A stretch of 64,000 bases of DNA from Rhizobium sp. Q54 (lineage in GTDB: Bacteria; Pseudomonadota; Alphaproteobacteria; UBA2966; CAIVPW01). A model generated the notes under the pieces. That model had not been told where the DNA came from and searched no databases. It was given only the letters and a program-made list of their open reading frames with translations. Both the position numbers and the translations under genes were made by a program. The stretch's first letter is position 1, and every line of letters starts with the position of its first letter. Of the stretch, positions 16,311 to 25,082 are shown piece by piece. The stretch lies in the NCBI GenBank assembly GCA_945904955.1, contig CAMDPO010000002.1, positions 1-64,000 of the forward strand. The letters run 5' to 3'.

Positions 16311-17284
16311 GGCAGCTCTACTTCGATGGGCAAGCCCGGATGCAGGCCGCCCACACCCATTGAAGACGTTTGCTCCGGCGTGGCCTCGACCAGGAACACC
16401 AGCTTGGCGCGGTTGTCGCGGCTGAAGAGGACGGGCGGCGTGAATTCGGCCTGGGTGGCGATGAACGAGATGCGCGCGGTGAGGCCGGCGGCGCAGCCGT
16501 CGCAGGCGACCGCGACGGACTGGCCGATGCGCAGGCTGCTCATGGCCGGCTCGGGCACGAAGAAGCGCAGCTTCACCTTGCCCGCCGGCAGTAGCGTGAC
16601 GATAGGTGCGGCGGCGGGGACGAATTCGCCGAGAGCGTAGAGCGTGTCGATGACGCGCGCGTCGGTGGGCGCGGTCAGGGTGCGTTGGGCGAGGCGGTAC
16701 TCGGCCTGCTCCTGGGATGCACGCAGCGCGTTGACGAGCGCCTGGGCGGCGCGCACGAGGTCGTCGCGGCCGCCGAGCTGGGCGCCTTCGATCTGCGCGT
16801 CGAGCTCGGCAATGCGGGCGCGGTCGCGGTCGTAGGCGGCGCGGGTCTCATCGAGGCGGCCGATGGCGACGATGCCGCCGGCGGCCAGTTGCGACTGGCG
16901 GCGGAACTCGGCCTCGCTGAGCTTGAAGGCCGCTTCGGCCTGATTGCGTTGCGCTTGCAGCGCCTCGATCTCGGGCGTGCGGCGGCCCTTGCCGAGGTCG
17001 GCGAGCTGGGCCTGGGCCTGGGCGAGACGGGCACGCGCCTCGGCGACCACGGCGAGCTCCTGGGTTGCATCGAGTTGGGCGAGCAGCGCACCGGCGGGGA
17101 CGACGTCGCCGCGCGCGACGGCGAGTGCGGCGATGGTGCCGGCAGCGGGCGCGGCGATGCGGGTGTATTCGGCCTCGACGTAGCCGGCGAAGGCGGTGTG
17201 CGAAGGCTCGTCCGCCGCGAACAAGGCGAGCGCCGCGACGGCGGCGGCGCGCACCCAAGCCCAGCTCTGCGAAATCCAGTCCAT
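16307..17284 (-). CDS. HlyD/EmrA-type periplasmic adaptor subunit (YbhG-like)
   Basis: The product is 325 aa from the ATG at 17284, preceded by GTGGAGGAAC; the 78-residue N-terminal addition on the track is a shadow. One N-terminal membrane segment or signal (AAAVAALALFA) is followed by the biotinyl-lipoyl half-motif (GYVEAEYTRIAAPAAGTIAALAVARGDVV). A long coiled-coil hairpin rich in A/Q/E/R follows (about 85-200), then the beta-barrel (LTAPTDARVIDTLYALGEFVPA). It joins the inner-membrane ABC unit to an outer-membrane channel. It lies 43 bases after tetR. Confidence 0.9.
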   Translation of the reverse strand: MDWISQSWAWVRAAAVAALALFAADEPSHTAFAGYVEAEYTRIAAPAAGTIAALAVARGDVVPAGALLAQLDATQELAVVAEARARLAQAQAQLADLGKGRRTPEIEALQAQRNQAEAAFKLSEAEFRRQSQLAAGGIVAIGRLDETRAAYDRDRARIAELDAQIEGAQLGGRDDLVRAAQALVNALRASQEQAEYRLAQRTLTAPTDARVIDTLYALGEFVPAAAPIVTLLPAGKVKLRFFVPEPAMSSLRIGQSVAVACDGCAAGLTARISFIATQAEFTPPVLFSRDNRAKLVFLVEATPEQTSSMGVGGLHPGLPIEVELP

Positions 17285-17327
17285 CTGCGTTCCTCCACTA
17301 GGGGAGCGGAACCACTCGGAACTACGC

Positions 17328-17981
17328 CTACTTGTGCGTGTCGCCTTTTGGGCGCTTGGCCTTGATCTTGGTCTGGGGCGGCGGATTCGCCGCGTTGCCA
17401 TGGAGAAAACGGCGAACGTGTTCGACCGGATCGATCTCGACAGCGGCGATTTCGGGCGCGACCTGCCGCGCGATGGCGAGCAAGAGGAGCGGCGCGAGCA
17501 GCGGCGCGGCGATCGCAAGGGGATGCGCGCGCTGCAACGTGCCGGCTTGCTGATGCTGGACGATGACCGCAGCCGCGGCAGCGAGGAACTTGCGTGGCAC
17601 GTCGGCGGCAGACTTGAGCTCGGGGAAGCGCGGCACGTCGCTCAGCACGGTGGCAATGAAGCGCGCGCTGGTGCGGGCGAATTCCTGATAGCCGCGCACC
17701 AGGCGCACGAGGTCTTCCTCGAGGTCGCCGGTGAATCGGATCGCATCCGGCATGAACTTGCCGACCGAGCTCGCCATCGCCTCGACGAGCAGGTCGGCCT
17801 TGGAGCCGAAGTGCCGGAACAGCGTGACCTCGTTGACGCCCGCGCGCTCGGCAATGGCGCGGGTGGTGGTCGCGGCGTAGCCGGCGTCGGCGAACACGTC
17901 GACCGCGGCCTGCAAGACGCGGGCACGCGTCGCGGCGGCGTCGCGCGGCGTTTTCTTAGGGGCGGCTGCCAGACTGGTCAT
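17328..17981 (-). CDS. TetR family transcriptional repressor (CecR-like)
   Basis: The product is 217 aa from the ATG at 17981. The N-terminal HTH is RARVLQAAVDVFADAGYAATTTRAIAERAGVNEVTLFRHFGSKADLL. The C-terminal ligand domain is diverse, but gene order tetR-hlyD-ABC matches the CecR/YbiH regulator that controls ybhGFSR. The track start 12 codons upstream lies inside the palindromic operator and is unlikely. A perfect 26-bp palindrome abuts the start codon, so autoregulation of the whole exporter operon is strongly suggested. The inducer is unknown. Confidence 0.92.
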   Translation of the reverse strand: MTSLAAAPKKTPRDAAATRARVLQAAVDVFADAGYAATTTRAIAERAGVNEVTLFRHFGSKADLLVEAMASSVGKFMPDAIRFTGDLEEDLVRLVRGYQEFARTSARFIATVLSDVPRFPELKSAADVPRKFLAAAAAVIVQHQQAGTLQRAHPLAIAAPLLAPLLLLAIARQVAPEIAAVEIDPVEHVRRFLHGNAANPPPQTKIKAKRPKGDTHK

Positions 17982-17982
17982 G

Positions 17983-18008
17983 ATAATGCAAGTACATACT
18001 TGCATTAT
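17983..18008. promoter_or_regulatory. Perfect 26-bp palindrome, TetR operator of the exporter operon
   Basis: ATAATGCAAGTA-CA-TACTTGCATTAT has two perfect 12-bp arms. On the minus strand a -35-like TTGACT (18017-18012) stands 17 bp before TACTTG (17994-17989), so the palindrome covers spacer, -10 and the start region. The predicted transcript would begin within a base or two of the ATG at 17981, perhaps leaderless. Confidence 0.8.
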
Positions 18009-18029
18009 GGAAGTCAAGGCGGCTCCCCC

Positions 18030-18479
18030 CTACGGAACTTGTGTCTCGAACTCTTCCAAGGCACGACGGCCGGGGCGCGACAGGCCGGCGGCGTACGAGC
18101 CGGCGACCATGGCGAGCACGAACACCAGAGACTGCGGCAGGAGATAGGCGAGCGAGGCGATGGCCGGGCCGGGGCAGAAGCCGACGAGGCCCCAGCCGAT
18201 GCCGAACACGGCGGCGCCACCGAACAGGCGGCCGTCCCACAGTTCGCCGCGCGCCGGCAAATGGAACTGCGTGTCGAACAGCGGGACCTTGCGCGCCAGC
18301 GCGATGCGCCAGGCGAGGAAGTAGACGACCACCGCGACGCCCATGACGAACAGGAGGCTCGGGTCCCAGGTGCCGAACAGGTCGAGGAAGTTGAGCACCT
18401 TAGTCGGGTTGACCATCTGCGAGATGCCGAGGCCGACGCCGAAGAGGATGCCGCTGAGGGCGGCTACGAGGTTGCGCAC
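18030..18479 (-). CDS. YeeE/YedE family half-protein (DUF6691 type)
   Basis: The product is 149 aa with four predicted membrane helices. It begins [33 protein letters not shown], a signature of this half, and carries the [11 protein letters not shown] motif with a conserved Cys. With the partner half just upstream it should make one functional TsuA/YeeE-like channel unit; characterised YeeE proteins import thiosulfate. It is spaced one base from the partner, so co-translated. Confidence 0.9.
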   Translation of the reverse strand: MRNLVAALSGILFGVGLGISQMVNPTKVLNFLDLFGTWDPSLLFVMGVAVVVYFLAWRIALARKVPLFDTQFHLPARGELWDGRLFGGAAVFGIGWGLVGFCPGPAIASLAYLLPQSLVFVLAMVAGSYAAGLSRPGRRALEEFETQVP

Positions 18480-18480
18480 G

Positions 18481-18915
18481 TCAGCCTCCCACTAGGTGGC
18501 GGGTGACGTAGACGGTGATCATTCCGGTGACCATGAAGGTCAGCGTCGCGACGAGGGAGCGCGGCGACAGCCGGCCGATGCCGCAGACGCCGTGGCCGGA
18601 GGTGCAGCCGTTGCCGATGCGCGTGCCGGCGCCGACGAGCAGACCACCGAGGATGAGGATCGGCCAGGTCGCTTCGAAGACGATGTCGGCCGCGGTCTGC
18701 CCGGAGGCCAGGCGCCAGAAGACCGCGCCGACGATAAGGCCGCCGAGGAAGTACAGGCGCCAGGCGGCGTCGCCGGATTGCGGCGGCAACAGGCGCGAAA
18801 GGATGCCGGCGACGCCGGCGATGCGGCCGTTGAGCAGGAGCAGCATCGCGCCGGCGAGACCGATGAGGGCGCCGCCGATTGCGGCGGGCACCGGCGTGAA
18901 GTTCACGATTTCCAT
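18481..18915 (-). CDS. YeeE/YedE family half-protein (thiosulfate/sulfur transport)
   Basis: The product is 144 aa with four predicted membrane helices. The motif [20 protein letters not shown], containing two Cys, is diagnostic for the YeeE/YedE family and lies in the substrate path of thiosulfate transporters. It pairs with the DUF6691-type half directly downstream, the usual two-gene form in Proteobacteria, often linked to sulfur or sulfide detoxification. No rhodanese, ArsR/BigR or sulfur dioxygenase gene is next to it here. Confidence 0.9.
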   Translation of the reverse strand: MEIVNFTPVPAAIGGALIGLAGAMLLLLNGRIAGVAGILSRLLPPQSGDAAWRLYFLGGLIVGAVFWRLASGQTAADIVFEATWPILILGGLLVGAGTRIGNGCTSGHGVCGIGRLSPRSLVATLTFMVTGMITVYVTRHLVGG

Positions 18916-18933
18916 GTGGCGTGCCTACCCGGA

Positions 18934-19008
18934 CCTCATGCTGAGCTTGTCGAAACAGGAGAGGGATACGTCGCGGCCGCCTCCTCCCCCGACAAGCTCA
19001 GGATGACG
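18934..19008. repeat. Dispersed inverted repeat CCTCATGCTGAGCTTGTCG...CGACAAGCTCAGGATGACG
   Basis: Outer arms CTGAGCTTGTCG and CGACAAGCTCAG are perfect, about 75 nt end to end. This is a second family of non-coding hairpin repeats, distinct from the CATTGCGAG family. It separates the YeeE pair from uvrD. Confidence 0.75.
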
Positions 19009-19062
19009 TGCGCGGTTTTGGTGACCTGAAGATCGCCGACGTGAATGCTATATAGGGCAAAG

Positions 19063-21432
19063 ATGGTTCCTGCCCCACCGTCTGATCCGTTCGAGCTTGC
19101 GGAAGCCGAGCCCGAGGGTACCGCCCTTCGGCCCGACGTTCCGTCCTCGCCCCCACCCTACCTGGGAAAGCTGAACGCTGCCCAGCGCGAGGCGGTGGAG
19201 ACGACGGAAGGCCCTGTGCTGGTGCTGGCGGGCGCCGGCACCGGCAAGACGCGTGTGCTTACCACGCGCCTCGCCCACCTGTTGTTCCAAGGGCGGGCGC
19301 AGCCGGGCGAGATCCTGGCGGTGACCTTCACCAACAAAGCGGCGCGCGAGATGAAGCACCGCGTCGAGGAGCTGATCCAGCGGCCCGTCGAGGGCATGTG
19401 GATCGGCACGTTCCATTCGATTGGCGCGCGCATGCTGCGCCAGCACGCCGAGCTGGTCGGGCTGAAGCAGAACTTCACCATCCTCGACCAGGACGACCAG
19501 GTGCGACTGCTGAAGCAGTTGATCCAGGCGGCGGGCATCGACGAGAAGCGCTGGCCGGCGCGCATGCTGGCCGGCGTCATCAACGACTGGAAGGACCGCG
19601 GACTGACCCCCGACAAGGTCGGCGACCAGCATGGCGACTACGCCCAGGGCAAGGGCCAGGGGCTGTACCGGCTATACCAGGAGCGCCTGAAGCAACTGAA
19701 CGCCGCCGATTTCGGCGACCTGCTGCTGCACATCCTGATCCTGCTGCAGACCAACAAGGACGTGGCGGCGCGCTGGCAGCAGCGCTTCCGCTACATCCTG
19801 GTCGACGAGTACCAGGACACCAACGTCGGGCAGTACTTGTGGCTGCGGCTGCTGGCGCAGGTGCACAAGAACCTGTGCTGCGTCGGCGACGACGACCAGT
19901 CGATCTACTCGTGGCGCGGCGCCGAGGTCGGCAACATCCTGCGCTTCGAGAAAGACTTCCCCGGCGCGCGCATCGTGCGCCTGGAGCAGAACTATCGCTC
20001 GACGCCGAGCATCCTGGCGGCCGCTTCGGGACTGATCGCCAAGAACCAGGGGCGCCTCGGCAAGACTCTGTGGACCGACAAGCCGGCCGGCGAGAAGGTG
20101 CTGGTGCGCGGCGCGTGGGACGCCGAGGAAGAAGCGCGCCTCGTCTGCGAGGAGATCGAGTCGACCCATCGCGGCGGCGAGAAGCTGGGGGCGTACGCGA
20201 TCCTGGTGCGCGCGAGCTTCCAGACGCGCGAGTTCGAGGAGCGGCTGCTGACGCTGGGTCTGCCGTATCGCGTGATCGGCGGCCTGCGGTTCTACGAGCA
20301 TCGGGAAGTGCGCGACACGATCGCCTACCTGCGGGTCATCGCGCAGCCGGACGACGACCTGGCGTTCGAGCGCATCCTCAACGTGCCGCGGCGCGGCATC
20401 GGCGAGGCAACGGAGCAGGCGCTGCACCGGGTCGGGCGGGCGAAGTCGATCTCGCTGACGGCAGCGGCGGCGGAGCTGGTCACCACCGATGAGATCAAGC
20501 CGCAGGCGCGGCGGGCGCTGAAGGACCTGCTCGATTCGATCGAGCGGTGGCGCCGGCAACTGACGGAACTGCCGCATGCCGATGTGGTCGGCATCGTTCT
20601 GGACGAGTCCGGCTACACGGACATGTTGCAGAAGGACAAATCGCCGGACGCGCCGGGGCGGCTCGAGAACCTCAAGGAGCTCGTGGGCGCGGTCGAGAAT
20701 TTCGAGAACCTCGGGCAGTTCCTCGAGCACGTCTCCCTGGTGATGGAGAACGAGGAGATCACCAACGAGGAGAAGGTTAGCCTCATGACGCTGCACGGCG
20801 CCAAGGGGCTGGAGTTCGACATCGTCTACCTGCCCGGCTGGGAGGAAGAGCTGCTGCCGCACCCGCGCGCCCTCGAGCAGAGCGGCGAGAACGGGCTCGA
20901 AGAAGAGCGGCGGCTCGCCCATGTGGCGATCACGCGCGCCCGGAAGCGGCTTTCGATCACGTTCGCGGCGAGTCGGCGCGTCTACAACCAGTGGCGCTCG
21001 ACCCTGCCGTCGCGCTTCATCGACGAGCTGCCCAAGGAGCACATCGAGATCCAGTCGGCGCCGGGCCTCTACCGCGGCCGCGGCACGGCTGGCGCGGACG
21101 AGGACTCACCGGCGTTTGACGTACCGGCAAACCGGCCGCCGGCGGGAAGCTGGCGGCAGGCGCGTACAGGCAGCGTGCGCACGCCGGGCTCGTACAGCCC
21201 ACGCTCCGGTGTGACGTCAGGCGGGCTGGTGATCGACGGGCGCGTGGTGCCGGTGCAGCAGGTCGCGCCGGCGCGGCGCGAGAACAGCGCCGAGTTCCGC
21301 ATCGGCGAGCGGGTGTTCCACCAGAAGTTCGGCTACGGCCGCGTGCGCCTGGTGGACGGCAACCGATTGGAGATCGCCTTCGACAAGGCGGGGACCAAGA
21401 AGGTCATCGACTCGTTCGTCGCGAAAGCGTGA
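19063..21432 (+). CDS. uvrD: UvrD/PcrA-type superfamily 1 DNA helicase
   Basis: The product is 789 aa from ATG at 19063. SF1A motifs appear in order: AGAGTGKTRVLTTRLAHL (I), VTFTNKAAREMKHR (Ia), ILVDEYQDTN (II), GDDDQSIYSWRGAEVGN (III), FEKDFPGARIVRLEQNYRST (IV), MTLHGAKGLEFDIVYLPGWEE (V) and EEERRLAHVAITRARKRL (VI). The C-terminus has the ~70-residue KOW/Tudor-like tail (RIGERVFHQKFGYGRVRLVDGNRLEIAFD) that contacts RNA polymerase in PcrA/UvrD. It acts in excision and mismatch repair and replication restart. TATATA lies only 9 bases before the ATG and no ribosome site is visible, so a leaderless mRNA is possible. Confidence 0.96.
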   Translation: MVPAPPSDPFELAEAEPEGTALRPDVPSSPPPYLGKLNAAQREAVETTEGPVLVLAGAGTGKTRVLTTRLAHLLFQGRAQPGEILAVTFTNKAAREMKHRVEELIQRPVEGMWIGTFHSIGARMLRQHAELVGLKQNFTILDQDDQVRLLKQLIQAAGIDEKRWPARMLAGVINDWKDRGLTPDKVGDQHGDYAQGKGQGLYRLYQERLKQLNAADFGDLLLHILILLQTNKDVAARWQQRFRYILVDEYQDTNVGQYLWLRLLAQVHKNLCCVGDDDQSIYSWRGAEVGNILRFEKDFPGARIVRLEQNYRSTPSILAAASGLIAKNQGRLGKTLWTDKPAGEKVLVRGAWDAEEEARLVCEEIESTHRGGEKLGAYAILVRASFQTREFEERLLTLGLPYRVIGGLRFYEHREVRDTIAYLRVIAQPDDDLAFERILNVPRRGIGEATEQALHRVGRAKSISLTAAAAELVTTDEIKPQARRALKDLLDSIERWRRQLTELPHADVVGIVLDESGYTDMLQKDKSPDAPGRLENLKELVGAVENFENLGQFLEHVSLVMENEEITNEEKVSLMTLHGAKGLEFDIVYLPGWEEELLPHPRALEQSGENGLEEERRLAHVAITRARKRLSITFAASRRVYNQWRSTLPSRFIDELPKEHIEIQSAPGLYRGRGTAGADEDSPAFDVPANRPPAGSWRQARTGSVRTPGSYSPRSGVTSGGLVIDGRVVPVQQVAPARRENSAEFRIGERVFHQKFGYGRVRLVDGNRLEIAFDKAGTKKVIDSFVAKA

Positions 21433-21437
21433 GTCCC

Positions 21438-21460
21438 CCCTCCCCCTTTCAGGGGGAGGG
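21438..21460. terminator. CCCTCCCCCT-TTC-AGGGGGAGGG hairpin
   Basis: A perfect 10-bp stem with 3-nt loop follows the uvrD stop, between convergent uvrD and the VOC gene. It belongs to the CCCTCCCC repeat family also seen at 59353. Confidence 0.6.
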
Positions 21461-21469
21461 CTCTCATTC

Positions 21470-21871
21470 TCAATCCGGCGCGTCGTAGCCGAGGTCGGCA
21501 AACTCAATCAGGCAGAAGCCGTTGCCGAAGGGGTCGCGCATCAGGGCGAGCTTGCCCCAGGCGTGGTCGGTGATGTGGCCTTCGCGGCGGGCGCCCGCCG
21601 CCTCGGCCGTGCGCGCTGCCGACTTGATGTCGGGGACCGAGAAGTCGAGGTGTACCGGAGTCCAGTGCGGGCCGAACGTGCGCACGGAGGGGGCGTGGGC
21701 AAAGGGCTCGCTGCCCTCCTCGCGCTGCAACAAGAAGATCGGCACGTCGGCGCCGAGCATCTCCAGCGCGTCGTCGCCGATGCGGCGGCCGGGACGTAGC
21801 CCGAGCGCGGCCGAATAGAAACGCTCGGCGGCGGCGAGGTCGGGGACGTCGATGTTGATGAGCAGACTCAT
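21470..21871 (-). CDS. VOC (glyoxalase/bleomycin-resistance fold) protein
   Basis: The product is 133 aa. The start at 21871 overlaps the SMR stop by 4 bases; the 390-aa ORF on the track reads through the SMR gene in a shadow frame. Two beta-alpha-beta-beta-beta modules are evident: MSLLINIDVPDLAAAERFYSAALGLRPGRR and WTPVHLDFSVPDIKSAARTAEAAGARREG, ending MRDPFGNGFCLIEF. Metal ligands of the family (His in VHLDF, Glu near the C-terminus) are plausible. The substrate is unknown. Confidence 0.85.
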   Translation of the reverse strand: MSLLINIDVPDLAAAERFYSAALGLRPGRRIGDDALEMLGADVPIFLLQREEGSEPFAHAPSVRTFGPHWTPVHLDFSVPDIKSAARTAEAAGARREGHITDHAWGKLALMRDPFGNGFCLIEFADLGYDAPD

Positions 21872-22185
21872 TCGGTCACCCAATACAAACCGACGATGCC
21901 GATGAGGATCAGGCCGACAAAGGCGAGGCGAGCGGGGGACGTCGACTCGCCGTAGAGCAGGATGCCCAGCGCCACCGTGCCCAGCGTGCCGATGCCGCCC
22001 CAGATGGTGTACGCGGTGCCGAGCGGGATGGTCTTCACCGCCAACCACAGGAACACCAGGCTGGCGATCGCGCCGGCGGAGATGGCGCCGGCGATGAAAG
22101 GCCGCGTCATGGCGTCGGGATGCTTGAGACCGACCGCCCAGGCGATCTCCAAGACGCCCGCAATTCCTAGCCAAACCCACGACAT
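21868..22185 (-). CDS. SMR family exporter, Gdx/SugE type (guanidinium exporter)
   Basis: The product is 105 aa with four membrane helices. The start MSWVWLGIAGVLEIAWAVGLKHPDAMTRP has the membrane Glu (LEIAWAVGLK) that couples proton and substrate exchange. The WLAVKTIPLGTAYTIWGGIGTLGT helix 3 is of the SugE/Gdx rather than EmrE subtype. Gdx proteins export guanidinium, often under a guanidine riboswitch; no riboswitch fold fits in the 53-base gap to the divergent pepP-like gene. Coupled to the VOC gene downstream. Confidence 0.9.
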   Translation of the reverse strand: MSWVWLGIAGVLEIAWAVGLKHPDAMTRPFIAGAISAGAIASLVFLWLAVKTIPLGTAYTIWGGIGTLGTVALGILLYGESTSPARLAFVGLILIGIVGLYWVTE

Positions 22186-22238
22186 AGCTGCCTCCGCCTA
22201 GTTGTTCCGCGCCGCCTCTGAGCGCATATACTCGCGGC

Positions 22239-24230
22239 ATGGATACCGTTCGCAAGGGCTCAATGGCCGACCCCGCGGTGCGCGCGGCGCTCGACGGCAT
22301 CGCCGCCGCGCCCGATCCGGGCGTCGGGCCCGATTTCACCGAAGAAGCGATCCGCATCGCCGTGGGCGAGCGCGACGCGAAGTCGCTCGCCGACCTGAAG
22401 GCGTACGTCGAGGAGGCGCGGGTGCGCTTTCGCACCGAGCTTGCCGATCGCAGCAAAGTGCCCCTGCGCCTGGCCGCATTGCGGCGCGAGCTGGAACGAC
22501 GCGGACTGGCCGGCATGCTGGTCGCGCATTCGGACGAGTACCTCGGCGAGTACGTGGCGCTGGGCTCGCAGCGGCTGACGTGGCTGACCGGGTTCGCTGG
22601 CTCGGCGGGCCTTGCCGTTGTGACCCAGGGTGCGGCGACCATCCTGGTGGATGGGCGCTACACCCTGCAGGTGCGCGAACAGGTGGACGGCGCGCTGTTC
22701 GCCTATCGCCATGTCACCGAGGAGCCGGCGAGCGACTGGATCGCGGTGAACCTGCCGAAGGGCGGCAAGCTCGGCTACGACCCCATGCATTTCCCCGCAC
22801 GCCGCCTGGAGCCGTACCGCGACGCGGCGACGAAAGCCGGTGGGGAGTTGGTGTCGATGCAAAGCAATCCCATCGACGCGGTGTGGACGGGGCAGCCCCC
22901 TGCCCCGCTGGCGCCGATCGTGCCGCATCCAATCGCCTTCGCCGGCGAGAGCCATGCGGACAAGCGGGCGCGCATCGCGGCCGTGCTGACCAAAGACGGC
23001 GTCGATGCGGCGGTGCTGACGCAGACGGACTCGATCGCGTGGATCCTGAACGTGCGCGGCAAGGACGTGCCCAATACGCCGCTACCGTTGTCGTTCGCCA
23101 TCCTGCATGCGGACGCGACGGTCGATTGGTTCGTGGATGGGCGCAAGCTCGCACCCGCGACGCGCGAGCACCTTGGCAACGGGGTGCGTGTGAGCGATAT
23201 CGCTGAATTCGCCGATGGTCTTGCCGATCTAGACGGCAAACGCGTGCAGGCAGACCCCGGCGCCACCAACGCCTGGGTGTTCGAGCGCCTGAACGACGCG
23301 AACGCGACCATCGTGCGGGCGCGCGACCCGGTACAAATGCCGAAGGCGAAGAAGAACAAGGTCGAGCTCGACGGCACGCGTGCGGCGCACGTGCGCGACG
23401 GGGCGGCGCTGGCGAAGTTCTTTGCCTGGCTCGCGGTCGAGGCGCCGAAGGGCGGCATCGATGAAATCGCAGCGTCGGACAAGCTGGCGAGCTTTCGCGC
23501 CCAGGGGCAGAACTTCCGTGGCTTGAGCTTCGATACGATCTCGGGCGCGGGGCCGAACGGCGCCGTCGTGCACTACCGCGCCATGCCGGAGACCAAGCGC
23601 ACGCTCGAGCGCAACTCGATGTACCTGGTCGATTCGGGCGGGCAGTATCTGGATGGCACGACGGATGTGACGCGGGCGGTGGCGATCGGCACGCCGACCG
23701 CAGAGATGCGCGACCGCTTCACGCGCGTGCTCAAGGGCCACATCCAGCTCGCCATGGTGCGCTTCCCCGAAGGGACGTCCGGGCCGCAACTCGACGTGCT
23801 GGCGCGCGCTGCCCTTTGGCAAGCGGGTGTGGACTATGACCACGGCACGGGCCACGGCGTCGGCAGCTATCTCGGCGTGCACGAGGGGCCGCAGGGCATC
23901 TCGGCGCGCGCGGAGACGGTGGCGCTGGCGCCGGGCATGATCGTTTCGAACGAGCCTGGCTACTACAAGACCGGCGCCTACGGCATCCGCATCGAGAACC
24001 TGGTGGTCGTCACCGACGCGGCGGTGCCGGCGGGTGGCGAGAAGAAGATCCTCGGCTTCGAGACGCTGACGCTGGCGCCCATCGACCGCGCGCTGATCGA
24101 ACCTGCGCTTCTCACCGCCGACGAGCGCACATGGCTCAACGACTATCATGCGCGGGTGCGCACCACGATCACGCCGCTGGTTGACCAGAAGACCGCGGCG
24201 TGGCTCAAGGCCGCCACCGCAACCATCTGA
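22239..24230 (+). CDS. pepP: Xaa-Pro aminopeptidase (M24B, aminopeptidase P)
   Basis: The product is 663 aa, long because of two creatinase-like N-terminal domains plus a 65-residue leader, as in eukaryote-like XPNPEP1 homologues. The catalytic pita-bread domain is C-terminal. Metal ligands are seen as YLVDSGGQYLDGTTDVTR (two Asp), GTGHGVGSYLGVHEGPQG (His), SNEPGYYKTGAYGIRIENL (two Glu). It removes N-terminal residues preceding Pro in the cytoplasm. No signal peptide. The leader before LRLAALRRELERRG has no known role; a start at residue 9 (ATG) is possible. Confidence 0.93.
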   Translation: MDTVRKGSMADPAVRAALDGIAAAPDPGVGPDFTEEAIRIAVGERDAKSLADLKAYVEEARVRFRTELADRSKVPLRLAALRRELERRGLAGMLVAHSDEYLGEYVALGSQRLTWLTGFAGSAGLAVVTQGAATILVDGRYTLQVREQVDGALFAYRHVTEEPASDWIAVNLPKGGKLGYDPMHFPARRLEPYRDAATKAGGELVSMQSNPIDAVWTGQPPAPLAPIVPHPIAFAGESHADKRARIAAVLTKDGVDAAVLTQTDSIAWILNVRGKDVPNTPLPLSFAILHADATVDWFVDGRKLAPATREHLGNGVRVSDIAEFADGLADLDGKRVQADPGATNAWVFERLNDANATIVRARDPVQMPKAKKNKVELDGTRAAHVRDGAALAKFFAWLAVEAPKGGIDEIAASDKLASFRAQGQNFRGLSFDTISGAGPNGAVVHYRAMPETKRTLERNSMYLVDSGGQYLDGTTDVTRAVAIGTPTAEMRDRFTRVLKGHIQLAMVRFPEGTSGPQLDVLARAALWQAGVDYDHGTGHGVGSYLGVHEGPQGISARAETVALAPGMIVSNEPGYYKTGAYGIRIENLVVVTDAAVPAGGEKKILGFETLTLAPIDRALIEPALLTADERTWLNDYHARVRTTITPLVDQKTAAWLKAATATI

Positions 24231-24256
24231 ATTCGCCCTCGGAGAAGACGAAACGC

Positions 24257-24685
24257 ATGGAACAGCGCATCTCCATCATCACCCTCGGCGTCGCGGACCT
24301 GAAGAAGGCGCGCAAGTTCTACGTCGACGGCCTCGGCTTCAAGCCGTCATCGGCAAGCCAGGAAGGCATCGTCTTCATCCAGATGGGCGGCATCGGGCTG
24401 GCGCTGTTCAACCACGACGCGCTGGCCGAGGACGCCACCGTGCCGCCAAGCGGCGGCGGCTTCCGCGGCGTGACCATCGCCTACAACACGCGCACCAAGG
24501 AAGAAGTCGACGAGGTGATGAAGCTCGCCGTGAAAGCCGGCGGCCGCGCCATGCGCCCCGCCGCCAACGCGAACTGGGGCGGATATTGCGGCTACTTCGC
24601 CGACCCGGACGGCCACCTGTGGGAAGTCGCGTGGAACCCGAGCTTTGGGCTTAGCGCGAACGGGGATTTGCAGCTGCCGACGTGA
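24257..24685 (+). CDS. VOC family protein
   Basis: The product is 142 aa from ATG at 24257 (MEQRISIITLGVADLKKARKFYVDGLGFKPSS). The second module runs from GFRGVTIAYNTRTKEEVDEVMKLAVKAGG to YCGYFADPDGHLWEVAWNPSF, which matches the glyoxalase-like family with a C-terminal DPDGHxWEVAWNP motif. It follows pepP by 26 bases and may be co-transcribed. Substrate unknown. Confidence 0.87.
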   Translation: MEQRISIITLGVADLKKARKFYVDGLGFKPSSASQEGIVFIQMGGIGLALFNHDALAEDATVPPSGGGFRGVTIAYNTRTKEEVDEVMKLAVKAGGRAMRPAANANWGGYCGYFADPDGHLWEVAWNPSFGLSANGDLQLPT

Positions 24686-24699
24686 CCCGCGACTAGTCG

Positions 24700-24730
24700 G
24701 TCATTGCGAGCCTGCGGGCGAAGCAATCCA
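24700..24730. repeat. Half copy of the CATTGCGAG repeat
   Basis: GTCATTGCGAGCCTGCGGGCGAAGCAATCCA equals the left arm of the element at 15285; the matching right arm is absent. Confidence 0.7.
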
Positions 24731-24746
24731 AACAAACAACGACCGG

Positions 24747-25082
24747 CTACTCGGCCGCGTTCGCCCGCACCGGAATCTTGGTGAGCTCACGGCCGGTTGT
24801 TTTCTCGGCCAAATCCAGTTCGTAGGCCTGCTGCAGGTTGAGCCACAGCGTTGGCCCCGTTCCGAAGTACCGGCCGAGACGAAGAGCCGTGTCGGCACTG
24901 ATCGCGCGCTTGCCCGCAAGGATTTGCGACACGCGATTCGGCGGGACGCGAATGACGCGCGCAAGTTCGGAAGCGCTCATCTTCAGTTCCTCCAGCTCGT
25001 CGCCTAGGAACTCGCCGGGATGAATCGCCTCGCGTTGCGGGCGTTCAGTGATAGTCGACGATTTCGACGTTGTGCGCGCCAT
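24747..25082 (-). CDS. higA: HigA-type antitoxin
   Basis: The product is 111 aa from the ATG at 25082, which lies inside the natural 3' end of higB. The HTH (Xre/Cro class) is IHPGEFLGDELEELKMSASELARVIRVPPNRVSQILAGKRAISADTALRLGRYFGTGPTLWLNLQQAYEL, the hallmark HigA segment with GEFL and the WLNLQ tail. HigA neutralises the HigB mRNA endonuclease and represses the operon. Here the antitoxin is intact while the toxin is frameshifted. Confidence 0.9.
   Translation of the reverse strand: MARTTSKSSTITERPQREAIHPGEFLGDELEELKMSASELARVIRVPPNRVSQILAGKRAISADTALRLGRYFGTGPTLWLNLQQAYELDLAEKTTGRELTKIPVRANAAE

Noticed and set aside
14208-16640. 810-aa plus-strand ORF
   Set aside because: Runs across three real minus-strand exporter genes and the repeat; low-complexity His/Asp/Glu/Arg composition typical of antisense frames.
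22186-22238. Guanidine riboswitch before the SMR exporter
   Set aside because: The intergenic gap is only 53 bases and shows none of the conserved guanidine-I elements.
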